Shown: piece after piece, positions 1-6,195 of the stretch
Numbering within the stretch: the first letter of the stretch is position 1
How the letters are laid out: each line of letters opens with the position of its first letter
Assembly: GCA_009778355.1 (NCBI GenBank)
Contig: WRJY01000239.1
Span: forward strand, 1 to 8,330
Origin: Desulfovibrionaceae bacterium
GTDB taxonomy: Bacteria; Pseudomonadota; Gammaproteobacteria; Burkholderiales; Burkholderiaceae_C
Length of the DNA: 8,330 nt
Reading direction: 5' to 3'
Notes under the pieces: generated by a model
Told to the model about the DNA's origin: nothing
Seen by the model: only the letters and a program-made list of their open reading frames with translations
The model's database searches: none
Program-made: the position numbers and the translations under genes

Positions 1-170
1 CTGACCGTGGCCGCCGGGTAACGCGCCAGCATCCACGCCCACGCGCCGTAGCCGAAGATGGTGTTGCCGATGGATTGCCACAGCACGGCGGCCTAGGCAG
101 GCGCGTCGGCCTCGCTCAGGCCGGCGGCGATGCGCGGCCATGCCTGCAAGGACGAGCAACGCAGCATGGC
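1..170 (-). pseudogene. EamA/DMT-family permease gene fragment with in-frame stop
   Basis: Read on the minus strand, bases 92 down to 1 give AAVLWQSIGNTIFGYGAWAW followed by MLARYPAATV. This is the style of the late transmembrane segment of EamA-type drug/metabolite exporters, where a Gly-Tyr-Gly/Ala-x-W stretch precedes an RYPA-x-x-V segment. Upstream in the same frame is an amber codon (TAG, bases 95-93). Before it the frame stays open back to an ATG at 167-165, giving a segment ending AWPRIAAGLSEADAPA. Family knowledge: EamA proteins are inner-membrane exporters of about 300 residues, so this is only a C-terminal piece, and it continues past the left edge. I cannot follow homology beyond about base 170. 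The fragment is best read as host or older DNA broken by whatever placed the neighbouring genes here. Assignment is by pattern memory only. Confidence 0.5.
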
Positions 171-227
171 GAGTCGAGCGCTGCGCTGGCGAGTGCGTAA
201 CGATCTCACCCAAGTGATGCGTGTTAT

Positions 228-286
228 CGGAGTTGAGAATATCAGTCGTCATGCGGCTCGTGAAGGTTGCAAACGGTCAACTGCCG
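228..286. repeat. Degenerate inverted repeat containing left copy of a 30-bp direct repeat
   Basis: CGG-AGTTGA at 228-236 is inverted against TCAACTGCCG at 277-286, with one base missing from the left arm. The segment 257-286 (begins CTCGTGAAGGTTGCAAA, ends CGGTCAACTGCCG) recurs in the same orientation at 3128-3158 with a single inserted G. At the right-hand site the same arms belong to a perfect 20-bp inverted repeat. The copy here looks like a decayed version of that structure. It sits between the permease remnant and the RDF-like gene, so it could be a former element end, a recombination site or an old terminator. Confidence 0.7.
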
Positions 287-347
287 GCTAACACTTTGTC
301 CGCAAATTGGGCGGCATTGCGTTGCTGCGGAGGGGGCTTGAAAGCGT

Positions 348-405
348 ATTTGCTCCTGAGACGATGAGTTATCGGCATTGACCGAATTCTCTTGAAGGAG
401 CAAAT
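348..405 (+). promoter_or_regulatory. Leader stem-loop that covers the Shine-Dalgarno of the RDF-like gene
   Basis: ATTTGCTCCT at 348-357 is perfectly complementary to AGGAGCAAAT at 396-405, a 10-bp stem. The right arm contains the AGGAG Shine-Dalgarno that serves the ATG at 407. The 38-nt loop holds a smaller helix (TCGG at 373-376 with CCGA at 383-386, flanked by GAG and CTC). Folding in the mRNA would hide the ribosome-binding site, so translation could depend on opening the stem. No known riboswitch class is recognised. The pairing is seen directly; the regulatory role is inferred. Confidence 0.5.
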
Positions 406-406
406 C

Positions 407-1702
407 ATGACGAACGCGATTGTGACGGTACAGGGCGAGGTGTCTGCGCCGCCCACCTTGCTGGGGCAGGGGCCGGCCCGTATTCCGACCGGCGGCAAAA
501 TCCACCCAGGCATCATGGTGCTGACCAAGCGGGCGGCCGAAGTGCCCGGGGCCAGGGAAATCTACCAGCAGGGGGTGGCCGACGGCCACTCGTTCGAGCA
601 GATCGGACGTACCCTGAAGGAGGCGCTGCCGCAACTGAAGTCGCCGCTGGCGCCGCGGAATCTGCCCTGGTTTACCGTCAGGGCGCAGGACTTCCCGAAT
701 CCCGAGGTAGCGCGGCAAATCCTTGACGCCTATGGCGAGGATCGTGGCCGGGGGCGGCGTTTGTACCGTTTTCCCGTGGTCTTTCCGTCCGATCGCTGGC
801 AGAGCGTGATGCCCCACGAACTGGCCGTCTGGGGCGTCCATGAAAAGCGCTTCTGGTCTCAGTACGCGCCGGACGGCAGGACGCGCCATTGCGTGTGCCA
901 CGCGCCAGTCCCGATGGATCACACGGGCCGGCGCGCGATCCGTATCTTCGGCGGACGCAAGACCATGCTGCGCGAGGACAACGGCGGCGTCTGCGATCCC
1001 GATCGCTGCCCGCAGTACCAGGCGCGGCAATGCAATCTGAGCGGGCGATTCCTGTTTTTCATTCCCGGCATCCGCACCATCAACGCGCTGGAGCTGCCGA
1101 CGACGAGTTTCTACGCGCTGAGCAACGCGATCCAGCGCTTTCAGATCATCGCGCACATGCGCGGCGGGCGGATATCTGGGTTCCTTGGGCGCTCGGGCGA
1201 GACTTTCTTTCTCACGAAGGCGCTGCGCGAGGTGACGCACGTTGATGAAAACGGGAGGGCCGTTCGCGTGGCGCAGTGGATCATCGAACTGGAAGCGCCG
1301 GTCGATGTGACCGCGCTGCTGCGCGACGGGGAGGATGCGGAAACGGCCATCGTGCAGGCGACGATGGCCGGACAGGCGCTGGAAGACCGGCAGCCGGTTG
1401 ATGGCGGGGAGAATGCCGGGGCGGCTTGCGCGGGTGGTCCGGAGGGCGTGGCGCAAGAAGGCGAGCCGCCGGTGCGTCCGGGGTATCCCACGTTGGCGCA
1501 ACTGCTGGGCCGCGCCGAGGCGATGGGGCTGGATACCGAGCAGTTCCAGCAATATGCCGAGCGGCGCTGGGGAAGCGGCTGGAAGATCGAACGCCATGGG
1601 CGCGGGCGTGTCTGGGACGAGATGGAGCGGTATGCCAACGATCCCGAGGGTTTTGCCGACAAGATCAATTGCGCCATGGACGAGATGGCGGGGAGGGCTT
1701 GA
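407..1702 (+). CDS. Recombination directionality factor-like (Gp3-like) Cys-rich protein
   Basis: 431 residues. The start is ATG 407, preceded by GAAGGAG with a 6-nt gap; an in-frame TTG at 392 lies upstream of that site and is less likely. The overall sequence resembles phage and ICE proteins labelled 'hydrolase or metal-binding protein' or grouped with the recombination directionality factor-like (Gp3-like) family, whose phiC31 relative switches a serine integrase from integration to excision. Visible traits: an N-terminal part with RIPTGGKIHPGI near residues 25-36; a cysteine cluster at C162, C164, C196, C201 and C209 with H161 and H165 nearby, typical of a Zn site; a conserved-looking core to about residue 305; an acidic, Ala/Gly-rich linker at about 306-358; and a C-terminal helical tail (about 359-431) that could be a separate small domain. 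It is followed one base later by the metallophosphoesterase gene, so the two are probably co-translated. No integrase is in the window, so an excisionase role is inference. A general DNA-processing role is equally possible. Confidence 0.6.
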   Translation: MTNAIVTVQGEVSAPPTLLGQGPARIPTGGKIHPGIMVLTKRAAEVPGAREIYQQGVADGHSFEQIGRTLKEALPQLKSPLAPRNLPWFTVRAQDFPNPEVARQILDAYGEDRGRGRRLYRFPVVFPSDRWQSVMPHELAVWGVHEKRFWSQYAPDGRTRHCVCHAPVPMDHTGRRAIRIFGGRKTMLREDNGGVCDPDRCPQYQARQCNLSGRFLFFIPGIRTINALELPTTSFYALSNAIQRFQIIAHMRGGRISGFLGRSGETFFLTKALREVTHVDENGRAVRVAQWIIELEAPVDVTALLRDGEDAETAIVQATMAGQALEDRQPVDGGENAGAACAGGPEGVAQEGEPPVRPGYPTLAQLLGRAEAMGLDTEQFQQYAERRWGSGWKIERHGRGRVWDEMERYANDPEGFADKINCAMDEMAGRA

Positions 1703-1703
1703 G

Positions 1704-3062
1704 ATGCGGATCGCACATTTTTCCGACCTGCACTATGGCGCGGCGACGCTGGAAGAAGCGGATCGGTGCTTTGGCGCCGCCATCGACAAGGCGATTGCCG
1801 AGCGCGTCGATGCGGCAGTCATTTCAGGGGATGCCACCGACCATGGCCTGGATTTGCACGAGCCGGCCACCTTGAGGCTGCTGGCGCAGGTGCGCCGGCT
1901 GGCAGGGCATTGCCCGGTGCTGATGTTGCAAGGGACGTTTTCTCACGAGCCGCCGGGGACGCTCTCGGTATTTCGGCTGCTGGGGGCGCACCATCCAGTG
2001 CATGTGTCCGAACGCATCGAGCAAGTGGCTCTGGCGCGTGATGGCCGCTGGCGCCCATCGCCAGGCTGGCGCTTTGACGCCGTGCCGCCCGATGCCGTGG
2101 CGCTGCTGGCCTGTGTGCCGGCGGTCAACAAGGCGGCGCTGGCGGTTGCCGTCGGCGCGGCAGAGGCTTCCGGGGCCGTGGGGGAGCAGATGGCGCTCCT
2201 GCTTGCCGGCTTTGCGCCAGCCAACCGGGAGGCGAGGGCGCAGGGCATTCCGACGATCGTCGTTTCTCACGGGACGGTGTTCGGGAGTCTGTCCGAGCAC
2301 GGCGCGCCCATGGCGGGCTTCGACCATGAGTTCAGCACGGGCGCGTTGTTCAGCGCCGAGACTCAGGCCGTGATGCTCGGTCACATCCACCGGCATCAAC
2401 GCTGGGAGCAGCGCGGGCCGGCCGGACGCCAGTGCATGGCCTATGCCGGTTCCATTGGACGCTTGCACTTTGGCGAAGAGGGCGACAAGGGGTTCCTGCT
2501 GTGGGAGGTGAGCGCCGCTGCCGGGACATGCACACTCATGCCGACGCCGGCGCGACGCACCATTGACATCCTGTTCGAGGGGCGTCCGGATCTGCAAGCG
2601 CTGCGCGAAGCCGCCGTCAGTCATGACGTGGAGGGCGCGCACGTGCGCGTGCGCTGGACGGTGGCGGACGAGGATCGCCATGCCGTGGATCGCGCCGCGA
2701 TCAGCCAGATCCTTGCTGGCGCGGCGCAAATCAAGCTGGAAGGCCGGATCGCGCCGCTCGTGCGAGCCAGAGCGCCGGGCATCAGCCAGTTGGGCAGCTT
2801 GGCGGCCAAGGCGCGGCGCTGGGCGGAACTCACCGGGGTCGAGCCGGCTTGCGTGCTTGAATGCCTCGAGGCATTGAGCGCGGAAGAACCGGCGGAAATT
2901 GCGACTCGCCTGCTTGGGCCGGGCAAGGCGGATGTTTCGGTGGAGACTCGGGCCGTGGCATGTACTGAAACGCTTGCCGAACCGGAAATGGAACAAGGCG
3001 AGCGATGCAATTCCTGCGACGAGCGCCGCTTGGCTTGGCCCGTGCGGGCCAGCAGCGAGTGA
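1704..3062 (+). CDS. SbcD/Mre11-type metallophosphoesterase (DNA end-processing nuclease)
   Basis: 452 residues, starting one base after the previous stop (TGA, g, ATG), with GGGAGG at 1691-1696 as ribosome-binding site. Metallophosphoesterase motifs appear in order: DLH (D8, H10), GDATD (D43), QGTFSHE (H81), VVSHG (H189) and GHIHRH (H227, H229). These are the metal-binding and catalytic residues of the SbcD/Mre11 nuclease fold. SbcD forms a complex with the ATPase SbcC that cleaves DNA hairpins and blocked ends. One oddity is that the usual GNHD motif reads GTFSHE, so the Asn metal ligand is replaced while the catalytic His remains. The C-terminal half (from about 290) would be the capping and ATPase-contact region; the last 40 residues are Cys/Arg-rich and poorly matched to anything I know. 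Length fits SbcD (about 400). The likely partner ATPase begins at 7922. Nuclease fold call is strong; exact substrate is unknown. Confidence 0.85.
   Translation: MRIAHFSDLHYGAATLEEADRCFGAAIDKAIAERVDAAVISGDATDHGLDLHEPATLRLLAQVRRLAGHCPVLMLQGTFSHEPPGTLSVFRLLGAHHPVHVSERIEQVALARDGRWRPSPGWRFDAVPPDAVALLACVPAVNKAALAVAVGAAEASGAVGEQMALLLAGFAPANREARAQGIPTIVVSHGTVFGSLSEHGAPMAGFDHEFSTGALFSAETQAVMLGHIHRHQRWEQRGPAGRQCMAYAGSIGRLHFGEEGDKGFLLWEVSAAAGTCTLMPTPARRTIDILFEGRPDLQALREAAVSHDVEGAHVRVRWTVADEDRHAVDRAAISQILAGAAQIKLEGRIAPLVRARAPGISQLGSLAAKARRWAELTGVEPACVLECLEALSAEEPAEIATRLLGPGKADVSVETRAVACTETLAEPEMEQGERCNSCDERRLAWPVRASSE
3036..3051 (+). other. Small GC-rich hairpin in the end of the nuclease gene
   Basis: TGGCCC (3036-3041), loop GTGC, GGGCCA (3046-3051) form a perfect 6-bp hairpin that ends 9 bases before the stop codon begins. 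No T-run follows, so it is not a standard terminator. It may stabilise the 3' end or be incidental in GC-rich DNA. Confidence 0.3.
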
Positions 3063-3102
3063 CTTGAAAACCCCACGGGGCGCCTGTCGCAAGGTTTCGT
3101 TG

Positions 3103-3168
3103 AACCTAAAAACGGCAGTTGAAGGTTCTCGTGAAGGTTGCAAAGCGGTCAACTGCCGTTTTTAGGTT
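3103..3168. repeat. Perfect 20-bp inverted repeat; possible bidirectional terminator or element end
   Basis: AACCTAAAAACGGCAGTTGA at 3103-3122 is exactly reversed and complemented at 3149-3168, around a 26-nt spacer. Each strand reads a stem ending CAACTGCCG followed by TTTTT. This would suit termination of both the rightward nuclease gene (stop 3062) and the leftward gene a (stop 3376). The spacer plus right arm (3128-3158) is the second copy of the repeat at 257-286. A 26-nt loop is long for a simple terminator, and a shared repeat at two sites favours a mobile or recombination-related sequence. Both readings remain open. Confidence 0.75.
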
Positions 3169-3231
3169 GAAGGCGCTTTCAATCAGGCCGCACAACAAAA
3201 AGGGTGTCAGCCTGTGGAGAGGAAGGCTCTG

Positions 3232-3253
3232 GCCGTCGTCGCAAGACGGCGGC
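3232..3253 (+). other. Stem-loop with GCAA tetraloop in intergenic region
   Basis: GCCGTCGTC (3232-3240) pairs with GACGGCGGC (3245-3253), with one G-T wobble, around a GCAA (GNRA-type) tetraloop. No T-run follows. The same stretch also reads as a short basic, Ala/Lys-rich peptide frame ending in TAG at 3297-3299 (KTAAKPASVKQEVSFEPV). It could therefore be the tail of a decayed gene rather than a structural RNA element. Confidence 0.4.
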
Positions 3254-3288
3254 GAAGCCGGCCTCGGTGAAGCAGGAAGTCAGCTTTG

Positions 3289-3306
3289 AACCTGTTTAGG
3301 CAGGTT
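3289..3306. other. Short inverted repeat in intergenic region
   Basis: AACCTG (3289-3294) and CAGGTT (3301-3306) form a 6-bp perfect inverted repeat around TTTAGG. It is one of four stem-loops in the 313-bp gap between the convergent nuclease gene and gene a. It is too short to assign a role alone. Confidence 0.3.
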
Positions 3307-3325
3307 GGAGTAGGTATGACGGAAC

Positions 3326-3351
3326 GGAACGTACTGGATACGTTCCCTTTT
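3326..3351 (+). terminator. Candidate intrinsic terminator
   Basis: GGAACGTA (3326-3333), loop CTGGA and TACGTTCC (3339-3346) form a perfect 8-bp hairpin followed on the plus strand by CTTTTC. It would stop rightward transcription from the nuclease operon before it runs antisense into gene a, which ends 25 bases further on. The T-run is short, so it is a moderate terminator at best. Confidence 0.4.
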
Positions 3352-3375
3352 CATGGCCTATCTGTCGAGGCGGTT

Positions 3376-4167
3376 CTACCTATTCTTTCGGTCGGGCAGA
3401 CGCTGCACACGGATGAGACGCCAACTGCCGTCGTCGATCAGCAATTCCAGTATCTGGCCCAGACTGTCGAAATACACATCATCAATGCGCTTGACGAGTT
3501 CACCGTCCCGGCGCAATTCCACGACGTAGGCATCGTGCGCCCGGTCATAGAGCACCGTGGCTCGACCCGTAAACTTGGCCGTCGATACGTTGAAGCTGAT
3601 TGCCGGCGGCGTCTCGTAGATTTTGTCTGGCTCCGGATCAACCCAGGTGAAATCGCGAGCTCCGGCATCGACCAGAAGATGCGTGATGCGCCGAAAACCA
3701 TCTGGCGCGGGCAATTGTTCCAACTGCCCAATAAGCTCTTTGAGTTCAGGGCATTGCGGTTCGGAAATCGGCAGTTTGGCGAAAACGGCGCCGATCAGAA
3801 ATCGCTTTATCTCGTACGGTTGACCATCGTCAGTGTACTCGGTGATCATTTCTGGGGCGTCTGCGCGCTCGCCGTCGAAGCGGCGCCGGGCGTAGGGCTC
3901 GACATGTACCTTGGCGCCCTCCTCGGGTATTTCGGTGACGAGAGTCCGGTCGAGCACGGCGAACTTGATGCGCCCCGTCTTGACGATGATGGCCTCGTCG
4001 GTGACGGCGATGACCTTGCCATCGAACGGATTGGGATCGATGTGCAGGCCCAGCGGTGAAACCTTGGGCTGGCCGTCAAAGACAGTGAATTTGAAAGAAC
4101 GTGCATTGGAAGGCACATGACCAGCGATCAATTTGGGCATCTGGGCGTGGATGGCTTGTTTATCCAT
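3376..4167 (-). CDS. Gene a: conserved hypothetical protein of mobile elements
   Basis: 263 residues, beginning MDKQAIHAQMPKLIAGH. The start at 4167 is set by AAGGAG (complement of 4175-4180) seven bases upstream; the frame stays open further upstream but only as a shadow of gene b. The protein style is familiar from proteobacterial ICE and plasmid accessory regions, where close relatives are usually 'hypothetical' and sometimes loosely labelled GTPase. I see no P-loop or other GTP-binding motif. Visible parts: a beta-rich N-terminal half (FKFTVFDGQPKVSPLGLHID, then a segment ending VTEIPEEGAKVHVEPYARRR), a middle helix pair around ELKELIGQLEQLPAPDG, and a C-terminal part ending DDGSWRLIRVQRLPDRKNR. 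No signal peptide or membrane segment; probably cytosolic. It is the last gene of the leftward block. Function unknown. Confidence 0.8.
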   Translation of the reverse strand: MDKQAIHAQMPKLIAGHVPSNARSFKFTVFDGQPKVSPLGLHIDPNPFDGKVIAVTDEAIIVKTGRIKFAVLDRTLVTEIPEEGAKVHVEPYARRRFDGERADAPEMITEYTDDGQPYEIKRFLIGAVFAKLPISEPQCPELKELIGQLEQLPAPDGFRRITHLLVDAGARDFTWVDPEPDKIYETPPAISFNVSTAKFTGRATVLYDRAHDAYVVELRRDGELVKRIDDVYFDSLGQILELLIDDGSWRLIRVQRLPDRKNR

Positions 4168-4191
4168 GGGGAAACTCCTTGTAAAAGTCCA

Positions 4192-4223
4192 GGGAACTCC
4201 TGCCCGCAGGGCAGGCGTGTCCC
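4192..4223 (-). promoter_or_regulatory. Leader hairpin upstream of gene a
   Basis: On the minus strand, CCTGCCC-TGC-GGGCAGG (4215-4199) forms a perfect 7-bp stem, flanked by an imperfect outer helix of GGGAC with GTTCCC. It ends 11 bases before the AAGGAG of gene a, with TGGACTTTTAC between. It could end transcripts from gene b or act as an attenuator or stabiliser of gene a's leader. It belongs to a set of similar leaders before genes b, c, e and f. Confidence 0.5.
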
Positions 4224-4265
4224 TTGGGAAAAGGTCAATGAGCGCGAGCGGCGCTCGATGAAAAA

Positions 4266-5012
4266 CTATTCGTCGGCGTACAGCGGCAACCCTTTGAGCG
4301 TTGGCGCGTCGCCGTCGAAAACCAGGATCCGCACGTCGGCTAGCGCGGCCAGGCGCAGCGCCTCGACCAGACATTCCGGCATACCCGCCCGGCGGTGCTC
4401 TTCGTGCAGCCGCCAGGCGCCGTCGATTCCTTCCGTCGCGGACAACACTTCGTCTGTCCAGGGCGTGGAAATCAGCTTGAGGCCAATCGCCGGGCTGCAC
4501 GGAATCCGAAAAGGCAGGAACAGGAACGAGGACGGCGTCCGTTTGTCCGCCTGCCTTTCCAGCCAGTTCCAGGCTTGTTCTGTAAGGTGCGCGCTGCTGA
4601 TTTCCCAGCAGCGGCTGTAAAAGCCCGTCTCGAAGCTCAGTTGCCGGATCGCTTCGCGCGCAGCTTCCACGGACTGGAAATCGCCCATATGCGCGGGCCG
4701 GCCCTCGGTATCCTCGGCCTCGACCGAGTACAGCGCGGCGCATGCGATACCTTCGCTGGGACACTGGCGGGCCAGTTTCGCGGGCACGTCCTGCCCTTCG
4801 GTGATCAGCGCGAAATCCTTGCCGAACAGACACGGAAACCCCGCCGCCTGGTCGCTGGGCAGCAGCGACTGGCTGGCGTGCAATGACCGCCAGATCGGCG
4901 GACAGTCGTCACCGCAGGTGATGAGTAGCGTGCGGGCTATGCGCAGATTCTGATTCTGGTAGCCGCGCTCGAAAGGATTCCTGGAAAGAGAAAAATCAGA
5001 TTTCTGGGTCAT
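4266..5012 (-). CDS. Gene b: DUF5983-like protein
   Basis: 248 residues. The start at 5012 is preceded by a strong GGAGG six bases upstream. The C-terminal third (about 175-246) ends with ADVRILVFDGDAPTLKGLPL, which matches the style of DUF5983 domains, common in plasmid and ICE accessory proteins, where a short strand 'xxLxFDxDAPxLxGLPxY' closes the domain. The N-terminal 170 residues include ARTLLITCGDDCPPIW and a Cys/Trp-containing segment (SRCWEISSAHL). No catalytic motif, signal peptide or membrane helix is visible. Some relatives carry transport-related names that nothing here supports. It lies between c and a with gaps of 83 and 98 bp, each holding a hairpin, so it may be a separate transcription unit. 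The DUF assignment is from memory of the family. Confidence 0.8.
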   Translation of the reverse strand: MTQKSDFSLSRNPFERGYQNQNLRIARTLLITCGDDCPPIWRSLHASQSLLPSDQAAGFPCLFGKDFALITEGQDVPAKLARQCPSEGIACAALYSVEAEDTEGRPAHMGDFQSVEAAREAIRQLSFETGFYSRCWEISSAHLTEQAWNWLERQADKRTPSSFLFLPFRIPCSPAIGLKLISTPWTDEVLSATEGIDGAWRLHEEHRRAGMPECLVEALRLAALADVRILVFDGDAPTLKGLPLYADE

Positions 5013-5035
5013 GAAATACCTCCAAACACAGAAAA

Positions 5036-5069
5036 CCGGGGCCCGCCCCGCTTGGGGGCAGAGCCCCGG
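5036..5069 (-). promoter_or_regulatory. Terminator-like leader hairpin upstream of gene b
   Basis: On the minus strand, CCGGGGC (5069-5063) pairs with GCCCCGG (5042-5036), and inside it GCCCC pairs with GGGGC around CAAGC. TTTTCTGTGTTT follows directly and then the GGAGG of gene b. This is an intrinsic-terminator shape placed in the 5' leader. It either ends transcription from gene c, with b having its own signal, or attenuates b. Confidence 0.6.
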
Positions 5070-5095
5070 CGGGTGAAAAAATGAAATGAAACCGC

Positions 5096-5809
5096 TCAGT
5101 CCGCGTCGCCGATGGACGGCTTTTCAGACAAGCGGGTAATCACGTGCTGGAACACGCGCATGCGCCAACGCTCATCGGTGATCCCTGCAAGGAGACGGCG
5201 GGTCTCCTTGGCAATCAGTTCGGCGGCGGCATCGGGATCGTCCGCAACGATGGCGTTGCGCAGCTCCTGGCCGATGAATCTCGCGGTTGATGACTGACTG
5301 AACACCTGGATCTCCCGGCTCAGGAATGAACCTTCACCGCCGAATTCGAATAACCGGGGTTTGCTGCAATACCAGCAGCCCTCGAACTCGATGGCCACCA
5401 GGTTGTGTCCGTCGTTGAAGCAACTGGCGATCAGGAACAAGGCTTCGAGATCGGCATCGTCCTCGAACTGATGGTGTTCGATGAGATTTTCCAACTCCTC
5501 GTTTTGATCGGCGCCGAAATGCTCGGCAAGCCGCGTCAGCACCGCGACGATTGGCGGTTCGCCGCCAGCGTCGCCGTCAGTCTTGTCCGCGCCAGGCGCG
5601 GCAAGCCCGAGCTTGGCAGCCAGATCGATCAGGCCATCCAGCACGCTGTCCCACGATCGGCTGCCTTCTCCGGAAACGCGGGCGATGTAGGCCTGTCCGT
5701 TGCCCGGATAGGACTCATCAAGATTGAAAACGCCAAACAGCGCGGTGATGACCGGCGTGACCCGCTCGAGTATCAGCACGCCGGTGGCGTCGTAGTAGTT
5801 GTCGGCCAT
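5096..5809 (-). CDS. Gene c: conserved hypothetical protein
   Basis: 237 residues from ATG 5809 (MADNYYDATGVLILERVTPV), with GGAG five bases upstream. A longer frame to 5884 runs through the leader hairpins and lacks a ribosome-binding site, so it is rejected. Visible parts: a first domain to about residue 70; an acidic linker (GADKTDGDAGGE) near 75-87; a long acidic helix (EELENLIEHHQFEDDADLEA) ending near residue 130; a Cys-Trp-Cys patch (EFEGCWYCSKPRLFEFGG) near 150-165; and a helical C-terminus with several Arg. The protein is acidic overall. It resembles unassigned proteins of Pseudomonas/Burkholderia-type mobile elements. No known fold can be called; possible roles such as anti-restriction or element maintenance are speculation. 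Confidence 0.8.
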   Translation of the reverse strand: MADNYYDATGVLILERVTPVITALFGVFNLDESYPGNGQAYIARVSGEGSRSWDSVLDGLIDLAAKLGLAAPGADKTDGDAGGEPPIVAVLTRLAEHFGADQNEELENLIEHHQFEDDADLEALFLIASCFNDGHNLVAIEFEGCWYCSKPRLFEFGGEGSFLSREIQVFSQSSTARFIGQELRNAIVADDPDAAAELIAKETRRLLAGITDERWRMRVFQHVITRLSEKPSIGDAD

Positions 5810-5837
5810 GGTGGCTCCAATGGGGGAATGCGCGAAA

Positions 5838-5895
5838 GCCACCCCTTGCGGGAGGCGGCATCCGCGGAGAAATCCCGAGGCCATCGGGCCTCGGG
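5838..5895 (-). promoter_or_regulatory. Two hairpins between gene d and gene c
   Basis: Minus-strand CCCGAGGCC-CGAT-GGCCTCGGG (5895-5874) is a perfect 9-bp stem just after the end of the d reading frame. It is followed by ATTTCTCC, a weak tail. A second stem, GCCGCCTC with GGGGTGGC (5859-5838, two wobbles), ends 20 bases before the GGAG of gene c. The first may terminate transcripts from e-d; the second occupies the leader position seen at genes a, b, e and f. Confidence 0.5.
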
Positions 5896-5929
5896 AATAA
5901 AAACTCAGTTCGCCGGCTTGCCGGTCTTG

Positions 5930-6169
5930 TCAAGGACGGCAGGACGGCACCGAGGCTTCGCAGATAACGGGCATCACGATGCGGCAAACCGCTTCGGTGA
6001 TTCCGTCTCCGAACGGAAACCGGGTGAGCACGGCGTTGATCGCTCCCTCGGTATCGAAATCGACCACCGCGACGCGCGGCCGCGGTATCGATTGTGGTCA
6101 GTCCTGAAACACGACGGCCTCAACGAGGCTCCCTTCCGGCACGATGAACATGGAGGGTGTTTCGGGCAT
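5930..6169 (-). pseudogene. Gene d: small protein gene broken by an in-frame TGA
   Basis: A strong AAGGAG lies five bases before ATG 6169. The frame reads MPETPSMFIVPEGSLVEAVV then FQD and stops at TGA (6100-6098) after 23 residues. Past that stop the same frame continues for 55 codons as protein-like sequence (PRVAVVDFDTEGAINAVLTR, PFGDGITEAVCRIVMPVICE) and ends at TGA 5932-5930. A +1 frame near the end would instead give VLDKTGKPAN and stop at 5907-5905, so there may also be a small frameshift. The intact product would be about 80-88 residues. Spacing of 26 bp after gene e suggests e and d share a transcript. It is either a nonsense-mutated gene, a sequencing error, or a truly 23-residue peptide. 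I favour a pseudogene. Function unknown. Confidence 0.55.
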
Positions 6170-6195
6170 GGCGGCTCCTTCGATGAACGTGGTCC

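Noticed and set aside
242..1716. Long minus-strand open frames opposite the RDF-like gene
   Set aside because: They are rich in Arg/Ala/Pro, lack ribosome-binding sites and lie opposite a gene with clear protein motifs. Long antisense frames are common in GC-rich coding DNA.
1824..3152. A 442-codon minus-strand open frame opposite the nuclease gene
   Set aside because: It has no recognisable motif and overlaps a gene with the full metallophosphoesterase motif set. It also runs through the perfect inverted repeat.
3286..4059. Plus-strand open frame opposite gene a
   Set aside because: Gene a has a strong ribosome-binding site and coherent protein sequence. The plus-strand frame starts in a hairpin-rich gap without a good initiation site.
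6098..6149. Selenocysteine at the TGA of gene d
   Set aside because: A GC-rich stem (ACCGCG/CGCGGT) follows the TGA. It does not show the bacterial SECIS apical features I would expect, and no selenoprotein family is recognised. A nonsense mutation is simpler.
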